From Fen-178 sp963722575 (GTDB lineage: Bacteria > Acidobacteriota > Terriglobia > Bryobacterales > Bryobacteraceae), in contig CAVRNR010000022.1 of the NCBI GenBank assembly GCA_963722575.1, positions 1,798,001 through 1,862,000 on the forward strand: a stretch of DNA of 64,000 bases, given 5' to 3'. A program made the position numbers and the translations under genes. Below, piece by piece: positions 1 to 8,265 of the stretch (within the stretch, counting starts at the first letter, position 1; every line of letters begins with the position of its first letter). Under the pieces are notes generated by a model that saw only the letters and a program-made list of their open reading frames with translations, was not told the DNA's origin and made no database searches.

Positions 1-486
1 CTGCCGGTAGGCTTCGATGGCCTGCTCGATGGGAGCGCCGGTCTCTTCGAGATCGAGTCCCTTCTGGAACCAGGATTCCGCCTCGCGCGTCCGGTTGACC
101 GTGCGCTTGCGGTCGGGAAAGGCCTTGACCCCGCCCAGCCCGGCGGCGTCGAAATCGAAAAGGATCTGCCCGCTGATCGCCTCCATTCTCTGGCCCGCGA
201 GGTGGACCGCGATCTTCTTCCCGTCGGAGACGATGCGAAGCTCCGACAGCGGGTGCTCGACCCAGTCGAGTTTTTCGCGGAGCGACTCGAGCGCGCGGCC
301 GATCTGGCGCGGCCGGATGTGGTTCTCGCTCAGCTTGATGAGGGTCTGGAGAGCGATGAGGTCTTGGAAGGAGTAGGACTTGGCGGCGGCGATCAGCCCC
401 TGGCGCTCCCAGCTTCGAAGCTGGCGCGCGGAGATCCCGAACTGGCGGCGCACATCCGCCCGCGAGTACTCCTCCTTCGGGTCCAC
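1..486 (-). CDS. MerR-type HTH regulator with TPR tail (partial)
   Basis: The reverse strand reads as 162 codons and runs off the left edge, so the C-terminus is missing. Residues about 5-70 form a MerR-type winged helix, with the pattern SRADVRRQFGIS then RQLRSWERQGLI. A region of about 80 residues follows, and then the start of a tetratricopeptide repeat (AESWFQKGLDLEETG, IEQAIEAYRQ). MerR-fold/TPR proteins of this kind are probably transcription factors, but the effector is unknown. The GTG at 486 is chosen because an in-frame TAG lies 9-11 nt upstream and a TAGAAT hexamer ends 6 nt before it, which fits a leaderless mRNA. The gene is divergent from the membrane protein at 578. Confidence 0.75.
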   Translation of the reverse strand, partial: MDPKEEYSRADVRRQFGISARQLRSWERQGLIAAAKSYSFQDLIALQTLIKLSENHIRPRQIGRALESLREKLDWVEHPLSELRIVSDGKKIAVHLAGQRMEAISGQILFDFDAAGLGGVKAFPDRKRTVNRTREAESWFQKGLDLEETGAPIEQAIEAYRQ

Positions 487-492
487 GCGAAT

Positions 493-498
493 ATTCTA
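493..498 (-). promoter_or_regulatory. -10 hexamer TAGAAT for a leaderless start
   Basis: On the minus strand TAGAAT is followed by 6 nt and then the GTG at 486. The transcription start would fall at or next to the start codon. No Shine-Dalgarno sequence is seen. Confidence 0.45.
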
Positions 499-542
499 AC
501 AGGGTCGGCCGGGGAAGGTCTCTACTTTACAGCAAAAAGTAC

Positions 543-571
543 TTGAAAAAACTCAAACGGGGGAGTATGAT
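543..571 (+). promoter_or_regulatory. Sigma-70-like promoter, TTGAAA-17-TATGAT
   Basis: TTGAAA (543-548) and TATGAT (566-571) are separated by 17 nt. The ATG of the next gene is at 578, 6 nt after the hexamer, so the mRNA is probably leaderless. This is the best-formed promoter seen in the window. Confidence 0.65.
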
Positions 572-577
572 GCCTGT

Positions 578-1174
578 ATGGGCGCTCCGCGGCCGGAACC
601 GGTGGAACTGCACACGCATGCGATGGAGAACCTGCGGTATATCCGCCGGACCATGGAGCGGGCGGGCTCCTTCACCGCGGTGCCGGGCATCGGCGGCATG
701 CTGATGGGATCGACGGCGCTGGCGGCCGCGTGGATGGCGTCCGGGCGGTTCCGCAGCGGCGCGTGGCTGGCGGTCTGGCTGGCCGACGCAGCCTTGGCGC
801 TGCTCATCGGGGTGGCGGCGGCGGCGGTGAAATCGCGGCGCGTCAAGATGCCGCTGCTCTCCGGGCCGGGACGCAAGTTCGTGGCGGGGTTCGCGCCTGC
901 CATGGTGGCTGCGGCGCTGATTACGGCGGTCCTGTTCCGCGCCGGGTTGACCGCGCCGCTGCCGGGAACCTGGCTGCTGCTCTACGGCGCCAGCGTGGTT
1001 TCGGGCGGCGGGGCTTCGGTCCGCGTGGTGCCCTTGATGGGCGCATGCTTCATGGTGGCGGGGGCAGCCGCTTTCCTGTCGCCGGCCGAATGGGGCAATG
1101 CGATCCTGGCGGCGGGGTTTGGGGGGTTGCACATTGTGTTCGGAGCGGTGATTGCGGTGAAGTATGGCGGCTAG
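578..1174 (+). CDS. Small integral membrane protein
   Basis: This 198-residue protein has about five hydrophobic segments after a short cytoplasmic N-terminus, with small-residue-rich helices such as LIGVAAAAV and FMVAGAAAFL. No catalytic motif is seen. It is followed with an 11-nt overlap by a winged-helix DNA-binding protein. Such membrane-protein/regulator pairs often work together, for example as a membrane-associated sensor. That role is inferred from the arrangement only. The start at 578 is supported by the promoter just upstream. Confidence 0.65.
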   Translation: MGAPRPEPVELHTHAMENLRYIRRTMERAGSFTAVPGIGGMLMGSTALAAAWMASGRFRSGAWLAVWLADAALALLIGVAAAAVKSRRVKMPLLSGPGRKFVAGFAPAMVAAALITAVLFRAGLTAPLPGTWLLLYGASVVSGGGASVRVVPLMGACFMVAGAAAFLSPAEWGNAILAAGFGGLHIVFGAVIAVKYGG

Positions 1175-1541
1175 ACAGAACACGGCGCGGCGCGAACGCG
1201 AAAGGAGGCTGTTGCAGCCCGGCCCAGTCGGCAACCTGGCGGCGGGAGCGCCCAAGCTAGACCGGTTGATTCACGAGCGGCTGCGGCTGGGAATGGTGAG
1301 CGCTCTCTCGGTCAACGAGTCGCTCACTTTCAACGAGCTCAAGAAGTTGCTCGATACCACCGACGGCAACCTGAGCGTCCACGCCAGGAAACTGGAGGAG
1401 GCCGGGTACGTGGCCTGCGCCAAATCGTTCGCGGGACGCGTGCCGCGGACCGAGTACCGGCTGACCGCCGCGGGGCGGCGCGCCCTGGAGCGTTACCTCG
1501 ATCACATGGAAGCGCTCATCCAGGCCATGCGGGAGAGGTAG
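1164..1541 (+). CDS. Winged-helix transcriptional regulator
   Basis: The 125-residue protein has a charged N-terminus and then a winged-helix domain from about residue 30. It contains the pattern LTFNELKKLLDTTDGNLSVH followed by LEEAGYV and a wing with EYRLTAAGRRALE. This matches the ArsR/MarR-like family represented by Pfam HTH_34. It is translationally coupled to the upstream membrane protein (11-nt overlap) and sits 10 nt before uppS, so the three probably share a transcript. The ligand and targets cannot be read from the sequence. Confidence 0.8.
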   Translation: MAARQNTARRERERRLLQPGPVGNLAAGAPKLDRLIHERLRLGMVSALSVNESLTFNELKKLLDTTDGNLSVHARKLEEAGYVACAKSFAGRVPRTEYRLTAAGRRALERYLDHMEALIQAMRER

Positions 1542-1551
1542 AGGTTTTTTT

Positions 1552-2262
1552 ATGGCTATTGACTTTACATCACAAAGTACTCTTCATATGGGGATCATCA
1601 TGGACGGCAACGGCCGATGGGCCCTCGCGCGCGGGTTGCTGCGCGTTGCTGGGCATCGCGCGGGTGTGGAGGCGGTAAGCCGCGTGGTGGAGGCGGCGCC
1701 CGCGGCGGGCGTCGGGATTCTGACGCTGTTCGCGTTCTCGTCCGACAACTGGCGGCGTCCGCGGGAAGAGGTGGAGACGCTGATGCGCCTGCTGGCGAAT
1801 TACCTGCAGAAGGAGACCGGGCGGGCGGTCGACCAAGGGGTCCGGATGGAAATCATCGGCCGCCGCGACCGTCTGGACGGAGAGCTGCGCGCGGCCATCG
1901 AGCGGGCCGAGGCGGCCACCGCCAGCGGAACGCGGTTACGGCTGCGAATCGCCGTCGATTACTCCGGCCGCGACGCCATTCTAGCCGCCGCGCGTCGCGT
2001 CGCGAATCTCTCGCGGGAGTCGCTGGAGGGCGCGTTGGGTCCGCCGGTCGACGTGCTGATCCGCACCGGCGGTGAGCGCCGCCTCAGCGACTTTTTGCTC
2101 TGGGAATGCGCCTACGCGGAGTTGATATTCTCTCGCCGGATGTGGCCCGATTTCGGAGCCGAGGACCTGCTGGGCGCGGTGCGGGAGTTTCGAGGCAGGG
2201 ATCGCCGGTTTGGGGCCGTGCCGCCAATGGCCGTGAAATGCGCGGCCGGGTGGCTGGATTGA
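1552..2262 (+). CDS. uppS: Isoprenyl (undecaprenyl) diphosphate synthase
   Basis: This 236-residue cis-prenyltransferase condenses isopentenyl diphosphate with an allylic diphosphate to make the lipid carrier of cell-wall and surface polymers. Visible family motifs are MDGNGRWA (residues 17-24, catalytic Asp18), SSDNWRRP (63-70), RTGGERRLSDF (171-181) and the WPDF end motif (about 198). The length is typical. A GAGGT-like Shine-Dalgarno lies just before the ATG. It is backbone, not part of the downstream island. It may feed the carrier lipid used by the island's polysaccharide genes, which is inference. Confidence 0.93.
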   Translation: MAIDFTSQSTLHMGIIMDGNGRWALARGLLRVAGHRAGVEAVSRVVEAAPAAGVGILTLFAFSSDNWRRPREEVETLMRLLANYLQKETGRAVDQGVRMEIIGRRDRLDGELRAAIERAEAATASGTRLRLRIAVDYSGRDAILAAARRVANLSRESLEGALGPPVDVLIRTGGERRLSDFLLWECAYAELIFSRRMWPDFGAEDLLGAVREFRGRDRRFGAVPPMAVKCAAGWLD

Positions 2263-2272
2263 GGCGTTCCGG

Positions 2273-2560
2273 TTGCCGGAACCAGGCGACCTGGTATCGT
2301 GCGAATTCGATGCCCTCAATCACGTTCCGCGCAAAGCAGACCTGGCGCTGGTGGCGAAGGCCGTGGCGCGGGCATTGCGGCCCGGCGGTCACTTCTGCTT
2401 CGATGTCAACAATCGCCTTTCCTTTGATCCGCCCCGGCTACCGCACATTCTACCTGGCGCGGAAAATGAGGCGCCCATGACTTACATGCTGTGTCGCAAT
2501 CGCGTGGCGGGCGCGATCGAGGGCGAGTGCCATTTCGTCGAAGATGCCGGGGCCTATTGA
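2273..2560 (+). pseudogene. Remnant of a class I SAM methyltransferase
   Basis: The frame encodes the middle of a Rossmann-type methyltransferase: CEFDALNHVPRKADL, then ALRPGGHFCFDVNN. These correspond to the segments around motifs II-IV. The glycine-rich motif I that binds SAM should lie about 40 residues upstream and is absent, because uppS ends just 11 nt before. The frame also stops soon after position 2557. A 5'-truncated remnant is the best reading. Confidence 0.6.
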
Positions 2561-2612
2561 CCGCATCGCCCGGCGGCTGCGCACGGCGGTAGACTTGGGC
2601 GAGAGGTGACTC

Positions 2613-2906
2613 GTGCATAATCCTCCGCCGGAGCCAGCCCGTCCGTTCGACCCCGATCTCGACCTGGTCGTGGTGCTGGAGACAAACGATCGCATTCAGC
2701 TTGCCCTGGCCAAGGGATTGCTGGAGGACTCGGACATTCCCTTTTTCGTTTTGGGCCAAATCGCCACGCTGGTCCAGGACGTGGATGGGTTTCTCCATAA
2801 GTGGGTCCGGGTGCAGGTGCCGCGCGACCGCGAGGCGGAAGCGAGGGAACTTCTGGACGGGATGCTCCAGGAAGATGGCGCCGGGGAGTCCGGCGAGAAG
2901 GCCTAA
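2613..2906 (+). CDS. DUF2007-like small protein
   Basis: This 97-residue soluble protein has the layout of the DUF2007 family (putative signal-transducing proteins): a beta-alpha-beta unit with LVVVLETNDRIQLALAKGLLEDSDIPFFV and a C-terminal VQVPRDREAEARELL helix. The start is GTG at 2613. The function of the family is not established. It lies in the same direction as the VOC gene downstream, which has its own -10 element. Confidence 0.6.
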   Translation: MHNPPPEPARPFDPDLDLVVVLETNDRIQLALAKGLLEDSDIPFFVLGQIATLVQDVDGFLHKWVRVQVPRDREAEARELLDGMLQEDGAGESGEKA

Positions 2907-2956
2907 CGAAGGCCGCGGCAGACGACAAAAAGCAATCGTCTCTCCCACTGCGCTGC

Positions 2957-2962
2957 TACAAT
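2957..2962 (+). promoter_or_regulatory. -10 hexamer TACAAT for a leaderless start
   Basis: TACAAT is followed by 6 nt and then the ATG at 2969. No convincing -35 box is seen at the usual distance. The spacing is the same as at several other starts in the window. Confidence 0.5.
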
Positions 2963-2968
2963 CCGGGT

Positions 2969-3352
2969 ATGGTCAAGGGCATTGAACATACCGCCATCGC
3001 ATCGCCCGATCCGCACAAACTGGCCCGCTGGTACGTGGAACACCTCGACTTTGTCGTCAACTACCAGTCGGCGGGCAGCAAGACGACGTTTGTGAAGGCG
3101 CCGGACGGGTCGATGATTGAGATCATCGAGGCCAACAGCGCGCCGCCCGCCAAGCCGGAGATGAAGGCCGCCGGGTTGCGGCATCTGGCGATCGCCGTGA
3201 CGGATTTTGACGCGGTTTACGACCGATTGAAAGGCAAGGGCGTGTCATTTCTGACGGAGCCGGAGAAGAAGGGCGGGACCGCGTTGGTGTTCTTCACCGA
3301 CTGCGACGGCAACATTCTCCATCTGTTGCAACGGGAAAAGCCGCTGCCATAG
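2969..3352 (+). CDS. VOC (glyoxalase/dioxygenase) superfamily protein
   Basis: The 127-residue product has two beta-alpha-beta-beta-beta modules typical of the vicinal oxygen chelate fold. An N-terminal IEHTAIASPD stretch carries the first metal His, and GLRHLAIAVTD carries the second module His. GSMIEIIEA and GNILHLLQ supply the acidic ligand positions. The fold binds a divalent metal, but the substrate cannot be told. A longer frame from 2801 overlaps DUF2007, so the ATG at 2969 behind TACAAT is preferred. Confidence 0.85.
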   Translation: MVKGIEHTAIASPDPHKLARWYVEHLDFVVNYQSAGSKTTFVKAPDGSMIEIIEANSAPPAKPEMKAAGLRHLAIAVTDFDAVYDRLKGKGVSFLTEPEKKGGTALVFFTDCDGNILHLLQREKPLP

Positions 3353-3369
3353 GCTCGGCTGCGGCGTCG

Positions 3370-4056
3370 TCACGAAGGCCTCTCGATAATCCTTCCATCT
3401 CTCATGTGCACGATGTAGTGCCCGTAGGCCGCGGCTTCGGGGTTGTGCGTGATCATGAGGATGGTCTGGCCGAGCCGCTCGTTCAGACCGCGCAGGATTT
3501 CGAGCACCGCCTTCGAGCTTTCACTATCCAGGTTGCCGGTGGGCTCGTCGGCCAGCAGAATGGCGGGGTGGTTCACAATCGCGCGGGCGATGGCCACGCG
3601 CTGTTGCTCGCCGCCGGACAACTCGCTCGGTTTATGGTCCAGCCGGTTGGCGATGCCGAGCAAGCGCAGGACCTCTTCGAACGACGCCTCCGGCTTCGAA
3701 TCAAAGCCTGCTATATGGCGGGCGATGGCGATGTTGTCGCGCGCCGTCAGGTTGGGCAGCAGGTTGAATTTTTGGAACACGAACGCGACCGTGCGCTTGC
3801 GCAGGCGCGTGCGGCCGGCCTCGGTCATGGCCGCAAGGTCCTGGCCGGCCACGCGCACCTCTCCCGAGGTCGGCGGCGTCAGGCCGCCAATAATGTGAAA
3901 CAGCGTGGACTTCCCCGAGCCAGAAGGCCCCACAATGGCCAGGAACTCGCCCGGCTTCACGGTGAGATCCACTCCCCGCAGCGCCGGCACATCCACCTTC
4001 CCCACCCGGTAAGTCTTGCGCAGGCCGCGGATTTCGATGATGGGGTCGCTATTCAT
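3370..4056 (-). CDS. ABC transporter ATP-binding protein (LolD/MacB type)
   Basis: This 228-residue ATPase has Walker A GPSGSGKST (43-51), Q-loop VFQKFNLLP (about 93), signature LSGGEQQRVAIARA (146-159), Walker B AILLADEPTG (165-174) and the switch His in ITHNP. It belongs to the MacB/LolD class that powers FtsX-like permeases. It overlaps the permease gene upstream by 8 nt (4049-4056), so the two are translationally coupled and surely form one transporter. Confidence 0.93.
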   Translation of the reverse strand: MNSDPIIEIRGLRKTYRVGKVDVPALRGVDLTVKPGEFLAIVGPSGSGKSTLFHIIGGLTPPTSGEVRVAGQDLAAMTEAGRTRLRKRTVAFVFQKFNLLPNLTARDNIAIARHIAGFDSKPEASFEEVLRLLGIANRLDHKPSELSGGEQQRVAIARAIVNHPAILLADEPTGNLDSESSKAVLEILRGLNERLGQTILMITHNPEAAAYGHYIVHMRDGRIIERPS

Positions 4057-5146
4057 ATGCCAGCGCCTCGATGGTGTCGTGCCGGGCGGCGCTCAGGCCG
4101 GGGTAGAGCGCGCCCAGGCCGGTCCCGATCAGGGTGATGCCGCAGGCGATGGGCCACCAGGAAGGCACGATTATCATCGGGATCGAGGCCGGCTCAAGCG
4201 CCCGGATGAGCCACCATGCGCCGAAGCTCATCGCAATTCCGAGAATGGTGCCCCCGATCCCCAGGATCACGGCTTCGGTGAGAATGATCCGCAGAATAAA
4301 AAATTGCGACGCGCCGAGGGATTTCAGGATGCCGATCTCGCGCGTCCGCTGTAGCACCGCCATGTACATCGAGAGGCAAACCACGGCAAATCCGATGATG
4401 ACCCCGATAGCCATGATGACGATGATGAATTCCTTCAGGGCCGGAATGTTGTTCACGTTAATCAGGGACGTGAACTCGGCAATGGAGAAGATGGGGTAAT
4501 CCGGCAACAGGTTTTTCAGACCCTGAACCACGGCGGCGGTGTTGGCCGGATCGTCGAGCTTGAGATAAATCTGGCTGACGTTGCCGGTGCTGCTGGTCTT
4601 CTCCTGTAGCACACCCAGCGGAAACACGATATGGGCCAGCTTGCCGCCTTCGATGATGCCGCAAACGCGCCAGGGCTTGTTCAGGAGGGTGATCCGGTCC
4701 CCCACGTGCGCGTGTTGCTCGTCCGCGTAGAACTGGTCGATGATGACGTCGTCCGGACCTTGAAAGGGGCCTCCATGAAGGTAGGTGAAGCCCCCGCTCA
4801 TTTGGTCGAATTGCTTCAGATCGACGCCGGTCGCTCCCAGCGTGACGCCCTGGACAGGGTAGTTGACTACGCCCATTGCCAGCTTGACATGCGGCTGCCC
4901 GGCCAGCAAGCCGACCATCTGCTGGGGGATTGGCGCGCCGCTGAGCGTCAAGTACGAGGTGCCCTTGGGACGCACCACCACGTCGGCGCCGATGCCGCGC
5001 GTGCGACGCTGGCTATCTTCCAGGAAGCCGTGGCTCAGGCCCACTAAACACAGGATGAGGGTCACGGGCACGCCGATGAGCAGGATGCTGAGCAGGCTGC
5101 GCATGGGCTTGTGCTTGAGGTTTTCCAGAACGAGCTTGGCGGTCAC
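4049..5146 (-). CDS. ABC transporter permease (MacB/FtsX family)
   Basis: The 365-residue protein has one N-terminal membrane segment (LLSILLIGVPVTLILCLV), a large periplasmic MacB_PCD domain (about 45-240) and three C-terminal membrane segments forming the FtsX domain. QRTREIGILKSLGAS is the conserved coupling loop. These exporters act by mechanotransmission on periplasmic or lipoprotein substrates. It sits between the ATPase and a lipoprotein, 3 nt after the lipoprotein stop, so the three genes form an operon. Confidence 0.9.
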   Translation of the reverse strand: MTAKLVLENLKHKPMRSLLSILLIGVPVTLILCLVGLSHGFLEDSQRRTRGIGADVVVRPKGTSYLTLSGAPIPQQMVGLLAGQPHVKLAMGVVNYPVQGVTLGATGVDLKQFDQMSGGFTYLHGGPFQGPDDVIIDQFYADEQHAHVGDRITLLNKPWRVCGIIEGGKLAHIVFPLGVLQEKTSSTGNVSQIYLKLDDPANTAAVVQGLKNLLPDYPIFSIAEFTSLINVNNIPALKEFIIVIMAIGVIIGFAVVCLSMYMAVLQRTREIGILKSLGASQFFILRIILTEAVILGIGGTILGIAMSFGAWWLIRALEPASIPMIIVPSWWPIACGITLIGTGLGALYPGLSAARHDTIEALAYE

Positions 5147-5149
5147 TGT

Positions 5150-6073
5150 TTACGATTTCTTCCTTCCACGCGGAGGCGCTGGCTGGGCCGGCGCGGGCGC
5201 GGGCGCCTGGCCGACTACCTGCAATGTGGTCCCTTCCGGCTGGTCGAGCACAAACTTATCGTCCGATACGCCGTTGTTGATGTCCATCTTCACGATATCG
5301 ATCACCACCGCGTACTCGTCGTGCGGGCGGTCGATTTCGATGTGCTTGGGGAAGGGCACGTTATCATACCGGCGCCAATCGGTGTAGCGCGCATCGGTGA
5401 GAATGTTCCCGGCTGCGTCGAAGATCAACTGGCGCGCCATGGTCAGGTTGTAGCGGTTGAACCAGATGGTCCGATCGAGCTGCAATTGCCCGCCGCCGTT
5501 CACGTGGACTACGTGCAGGACATAAAACGCATTGTCCTCGTCGGTGAAGTTTTCCAGCAGGAGCTTGTCGCGACTGACATCGACCGGCCGCACCAGCAGC
5601 GCCTCCAGAAAGTGCTGCGGGCGCAGGTTTTCCAGCTTGTTCCGGGAGGGCTGATCGACTTCATTGCGGCCCACCAGGAACCGGTTCCGGGCCGGGACGT
5701 AGAGTTTGAAGTTCGCGCCGTCCGATACCATGTCGAAAGCCTTGTTCCGCACCACGGGGTAGAGGCCGATCACGCGGATATCGCCCGGCTTTCGAAAGAG
5801 AATGAACGCGCGAACGTCCTTGTACTCGGTGATCTTGCTCTTCTCCGCGCTGCCCAGCGCCGGCACCATGTCCACGGTAGCGTTGAAATCGTGTATGGCC
5901 TCGTATTGTTTCGCAATAATGCCGACCAGTGTGGACTGATCCGCGACCAGCAGCGGCTGGGTTGCCTTTCCGCCGGTGCGGGCGAAGGTACGGCGCCGCA
6001 TCAGGCACGAAGAAAGCCCAAGCGGGATCAGGCAGAGCAGAAGAATGGCCGCGGGGGCGCGCCTGAAGAGCAT
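5150..6073 (-). CDS. LolA/DUF4292-like lipoprotein
   Basis: The 307-residue protein has a lipoprotein signal peptide with lipobox LSSC (Cys about 23), followed by a LolA-like curved beta-sheet domain: repeated strands such as VRAFILFRKPGDIRVIGLYP, then FKLYVPARNRFLVG. A Pro/Ala-rich tail with PAPAPAQPAPP precedes the basic C-terminus. LolA/LolB-like proteins carry lipidated or hydrophobic cargo across the periplasm. As the first gene of the operon with a MacB-type transporter, it could be its periplasmic partner (inference). The start ATG lies 6 nt after TACAAT. Confidence 0.75.
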   Translation of the reverse strand: MLFRRAPAAILLLCLIPLGLSSCLMRRRTFARTGGKATQPLLVADQSTLVGIIAKQYEAIHDFNATVDMVPALGSAEKSKITEYKDVRAFILFRKPGDIRVIGLYPVVRNKAFDMVSDGANFKLYVPARNRFLVGRNEVDQPSRNKLENLRPQHFLEALLVRPVDVSRDKLLLENFTDEDNAFYVLHVVHVNGGGQLQLDRTIWFNRYNLTMARQLIFDAAGNILTDARYTDWRRYDNVPFPKHIEIDRPHDEYAVVIDIVKMDINNGVSDDKFVLDQPEGTTLQVVGQAPAPAPAQPAPPRGRKKS

Positions 6074-6079
6074 CGTTTC

Positions 6080-6085
6080 ATTGTA
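6080..6085 (-). promoter_or_regulatory. -10 hexamer TACAAT for a leaderless start
   Basis: The minus strand reads TACAAT, then 6 nt, then the ATG of the lipoprotein at 6073. The spacing is the same as at 2957 and 566. Confidence 0.5.
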
Positions 6086-6162
6086 GGCAGCCAGTGAACC
6101 GGTGTGTCAATTCAGGGTGCGCGCGCGGGTATGATAAACTGGAAGACAGCATCGGGCGCGAT

Positions 6163-6238
6163 GGGCCTGTGGCGCAGTTGGGAGCGCGCTTCCATGGCAT
6201 GGAAGAGGTCGTGAGTTCGAATCTCACCAGGTCCACCA
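6163..6238 (+). tRNA. tRNA-Ala(GGC), with CCA encoded
   Basis: This is a full 76-nt cloverleaf. The acceptor stem GGGCCTG/CAGGTCC contains the G3:U70 wobble that marks tRNA-Ala. The anticodon stem CTTCC/GGAAG encloses loop ATGGCAT with anticodon GGC, and the T-arm GTGAG-TTCGAAT-CTCAC is canonical. The discriminator A and CCA are encoded. A TATGAT hexamer at 6130-6135 may be its -10. From the anticodon loop to the 3' end the sequence is repeated at 8908 and 58443, which marks it as an integration target. Confidence 0.95.
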
Positions 6239-6240
6239 AA
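6194..6240 (+). repeat. Attachment-site core 1 (inside tRNA-Ala)
   Basis: This 47-nt segment runs from the anticodon loop to just past CCA. It is identical to 8908-8954, and its last 46 nt match 58443-58488 with one mismatch. Genomic islands that use tRNA 3' ends as attB regenerate the tRNA in this way. Confidence 0.85.
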
Positions 6241-6308
6241 CTAAACCCCAATAAAACAAAGAGTTATGAAAATGCTTGCGCCCTTCCACATCGTGGAAGA
6301 GGTCACGC

Positions 6309-6349
6309 GGAGTCCATTTGGAGTCCAAATTCGCCAAAATTTGGACTCC
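6309..6349 (+). repeat. GGAGTCC repeats with 12-bp perfect inverted repeat
   Basis: Two direct GGAGTCC copies are followed by an inverted copy. The segment 6320-6331 and 6338-6349 is a perfect 12-bp inverted repeat with a 6-nt spacer. The same word recurs beside the second att copy (9002-9022). It could be arm-type integrase binding sites or a terminator-like hairpin downstream of the tRNA. Confidence 0.5.
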
Positions 6350-6409
6350 AGCCTTCTCTTGGCCTGGCCGTTTTCGACTGGGGCGGCCCTACAATCTATC
6401 GGCCGGCAA

Positions 6410-7756
6410 CTAGCGATTTTCCGGTGGCGTGTAAGGCCGGGCTTCACCGAACGGGTTGGCAATGGAGGTTTCCATAGTGCCGCCAAAGACCGCTTCAGCG
6501 ATTCTCGCGAGCTCAGGAGTCGCCACGGGCGTACCGCGCACCCAGCGCAGGTCATAGCCCGTCGCTTCGTCGTCTGCGTCAATCGCGATTCCTAGTGCTT
6601 CGCTGACGCTATACTTCAGCAGTGCCGCCTCCACGAGCGTATTCATGTTCCTGATGCGCTCCGTTCGCGACATCTTAGAGAACCCGCAGAAGACGAATAC
6701 GGTTTCCTCGTATAGGCGTTTATGAGCGACACACCCGCACTTGCCCGTCCCTTTCAGGCCGATCAGCATGTCATGTAATCGCCGTCCGATGTATGCCTTG
6801 TTCGAACTCGGAAGACCGTTCAGCATGGCTGCCATCTTCAGGTACGCGGTTCTACCGTCCGGGGGCTCTATGTCCTTGCTGAACTCTCGCGGTACGAACG
6901 ACTCCAGCTCAGGGTGGCGGGTGTGCAACTCGTGAACAATCGAGTTTATGTAGCGGGAGAAGCGATCCCGCTCGGAGTATTTCCCGAGGTTGTCGAGCAT
7001 GTGAAGCTGAAACTGCGCTCCAAGTTCTTCTTTGTCCGCGTTCGCATAGGCACTAAACTCGTGAGCCTTCAAGACGTAGTAAGCCAACGGGAACCGCTCG
7101 CCGTTTATTCCAGTAAAACTGCTGCGGATGGCCGCTCGTTTGTCGAAGTATTGAAAAACATCCCAGACCGAGCCCAGCCAAAGCGTCACGTTCAGTAGAT
7201 CGTTCGCCGACAAGACGTGAATCGGCACAGCACATTCCGGTTGACTCATCTCGAAGTCAATCGCTTTGAACGGCTCCTGCGAGCATTCAAGCACGCATAT
7301 TCCACTACGCGCCTTGAGGCTGCCCGGCTGAAAGTCTCTGCGCTCACCCCACAGATTTTCCGCGCTGAATGGAATCTGGAGGCGCTGAATTCCAACCTTC
7401 GCTGCTTGGCTTCCATCCCACGTTTTCTTCTTCAGCCACAGTTCCAGCTTCTCCTCTGACTTTGGCTCACCGTCAGTTCCTTTGACGCTGACGACAATAC
7501 ACTCATCGTCGAGTACGAAAAGCAGATCAGCGGGATGGGATTTGAGCTGCCCTCCAGACGTGTACTTGACATTTATGTACACGAAGTCCTTCATGAAGAA
7601 CTGGGAACTGAAGTTGCCGATGAATCGCTCAACCATCAATCCCCGCTCCATCCCAGTAGGTGGGTTGTCGCCGGGCATTTCGCGTAGTTCCAAGACAATT
7701 GTCGCAGGTGCCGTCCTCGGGCCGCTATCGATCCCTGGACTTCCCGCGCGCCTCAC
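6410..7756 (-). CDS. Hypothetical protein, possible nuclease-like N-terminal domain
   Basis: This is a protein of up to 448 residues that I do not recognise. Residues about 40-110 have the layout of a restriction-endonuclease-like fold: an ERFIGNFSSQFF helix, then SHPADLLFV with an acidic residue and ECIVVSVKGTDG. This resembles the D...xxK core, but with Ser where Glu is usual. The rest is mainly helical, with no clear motif. The start is uncertain: GTG 7756, or a later ATG (MPGDNPP, MERGLMVERF). An ATG at 7838 behind a strong GGGAGGTGAG site opens only an 8-codon frame and may be a broken upstream gene. It is the main cargo of element 1, which makes a defence role conceivable but unproven. 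Confidence 0.5.
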   Translation of the reverse strand: MRRAGSPGIDSGPRTAPATIVLELREMPGDNPPTGMERGLMVERFIGNFSSQFFMKDFVYINVKYTSGGQLKSHPADLLFVLDDECIVVSVKGTDGEPKSEEKLELWLKKKTWDGSQAAKVGIQRLQIPFSAENLWGERRDFQPGSLKARSGICVLECSQEPFKAIDFEMSQPECAVPIHVLSANDLLNVTLWLGSVWDVFQYFDKRAAIRSSFTGINGERFPLAYYVLKAHEFSAYANADKEELGAQFQLHMLDNLGKYSERDRFSRYINSIVHELHTRHPELESFVPREFSKDIEPPDGRTAYLKMAAMLNGLPSSNKAYIGRRLHDMLIGLKGTGKCGCVAHKRLYEETVFVFCGFSKMSRTERIRNMNTLVEAALLKYSVSEALGIAIDADDEATGYDLRWVRGTPVATPELARIAEAVFGGTMETSIANPFGEARPYTPPENR

Positions 7757-7926
7757 TCACTTCAGGCCGCGTTTCCTGTTGCAGAAGATGGAGTGCGTTA
7801 CTGTAATCCGCCTAAACTTCTCGCGCCTTGAGCGCCATCTCTCACCTCCCGACAGTTAGGAGCGGTCTCCTTACGGGATTCACCAGCACTTCCGTCTCGT
7901 CGCCAACTACTAATTATTGCCGTGAC

Positions 7927-8265
7927 CTACGCCGACCGCCGAATCGGTATAAAACGGATCTCGACCCGCTGATTTAACGCGGCTGCGATCCTGCGCAACA
8001 TCGCCAGGGAGTGGCCCTCGTAATCGGCGTCCTCAAGGCGGCAGATGACCGATGGGGTCGTGCCGATGAGCTTGGCAAGTTGAGTTTGGGTGAGGGCCGC
8101 CGCTGCCCTCAGTTCTTGGATTTTGCGGGCGATCTCTTCATTCGCGCGCGCCTCTTCCAGGTTCTTCAGCCGGGCTGGCTTGCCTTCGTAGAACCGGTGG
8201 TGAAGGACCTCCACCGCGTCGCTGGTCGGTTTCAGCGTCTTTGCTTTGTTATCTGGCATGGTCAA
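7927..8265 (-). CDS. HigA-type XRE antitoxin
   Basis: The 112-residue protein has a charged N-terminal helix and a Cro/C1-type HTH from about residue 47 (RKIQELRAAAALTQTQLAKL, then TPSVICRLEDADYEGHS). Its start overlaps the toxin stop by 4 nt (ATGA type), giving the toxin-first order typical of higBA. It should neutralise the RelE-like partner and repress the promoter, probably through the palindrome at 8645. Confidence 0.85.
   Translation of the reverse strand: MTMPDNKAKTLKPTSDAVEVLHHRFYEGKPARLKNLEEARANEEIARKIQELRAAAALTQTQLAKLIGTTPSVICRLEDADYEGHSLAMLRRIAAALNQRVEIRFIPIRRSA

Noticed and set aside
527..1255. Long open frame opposite the membrane protein and regulator genes
   Set aside because: Its protein is Arg/His/Pro-rich with no fold-like pattern, and it is a shadow of the two real plus-strand genes.
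3406..4137. 243-codon plus-strand frame across the ABC ATPase gene
   Set aside because: It is antisense to a gene with all ABC motifs and has no domain of its own.
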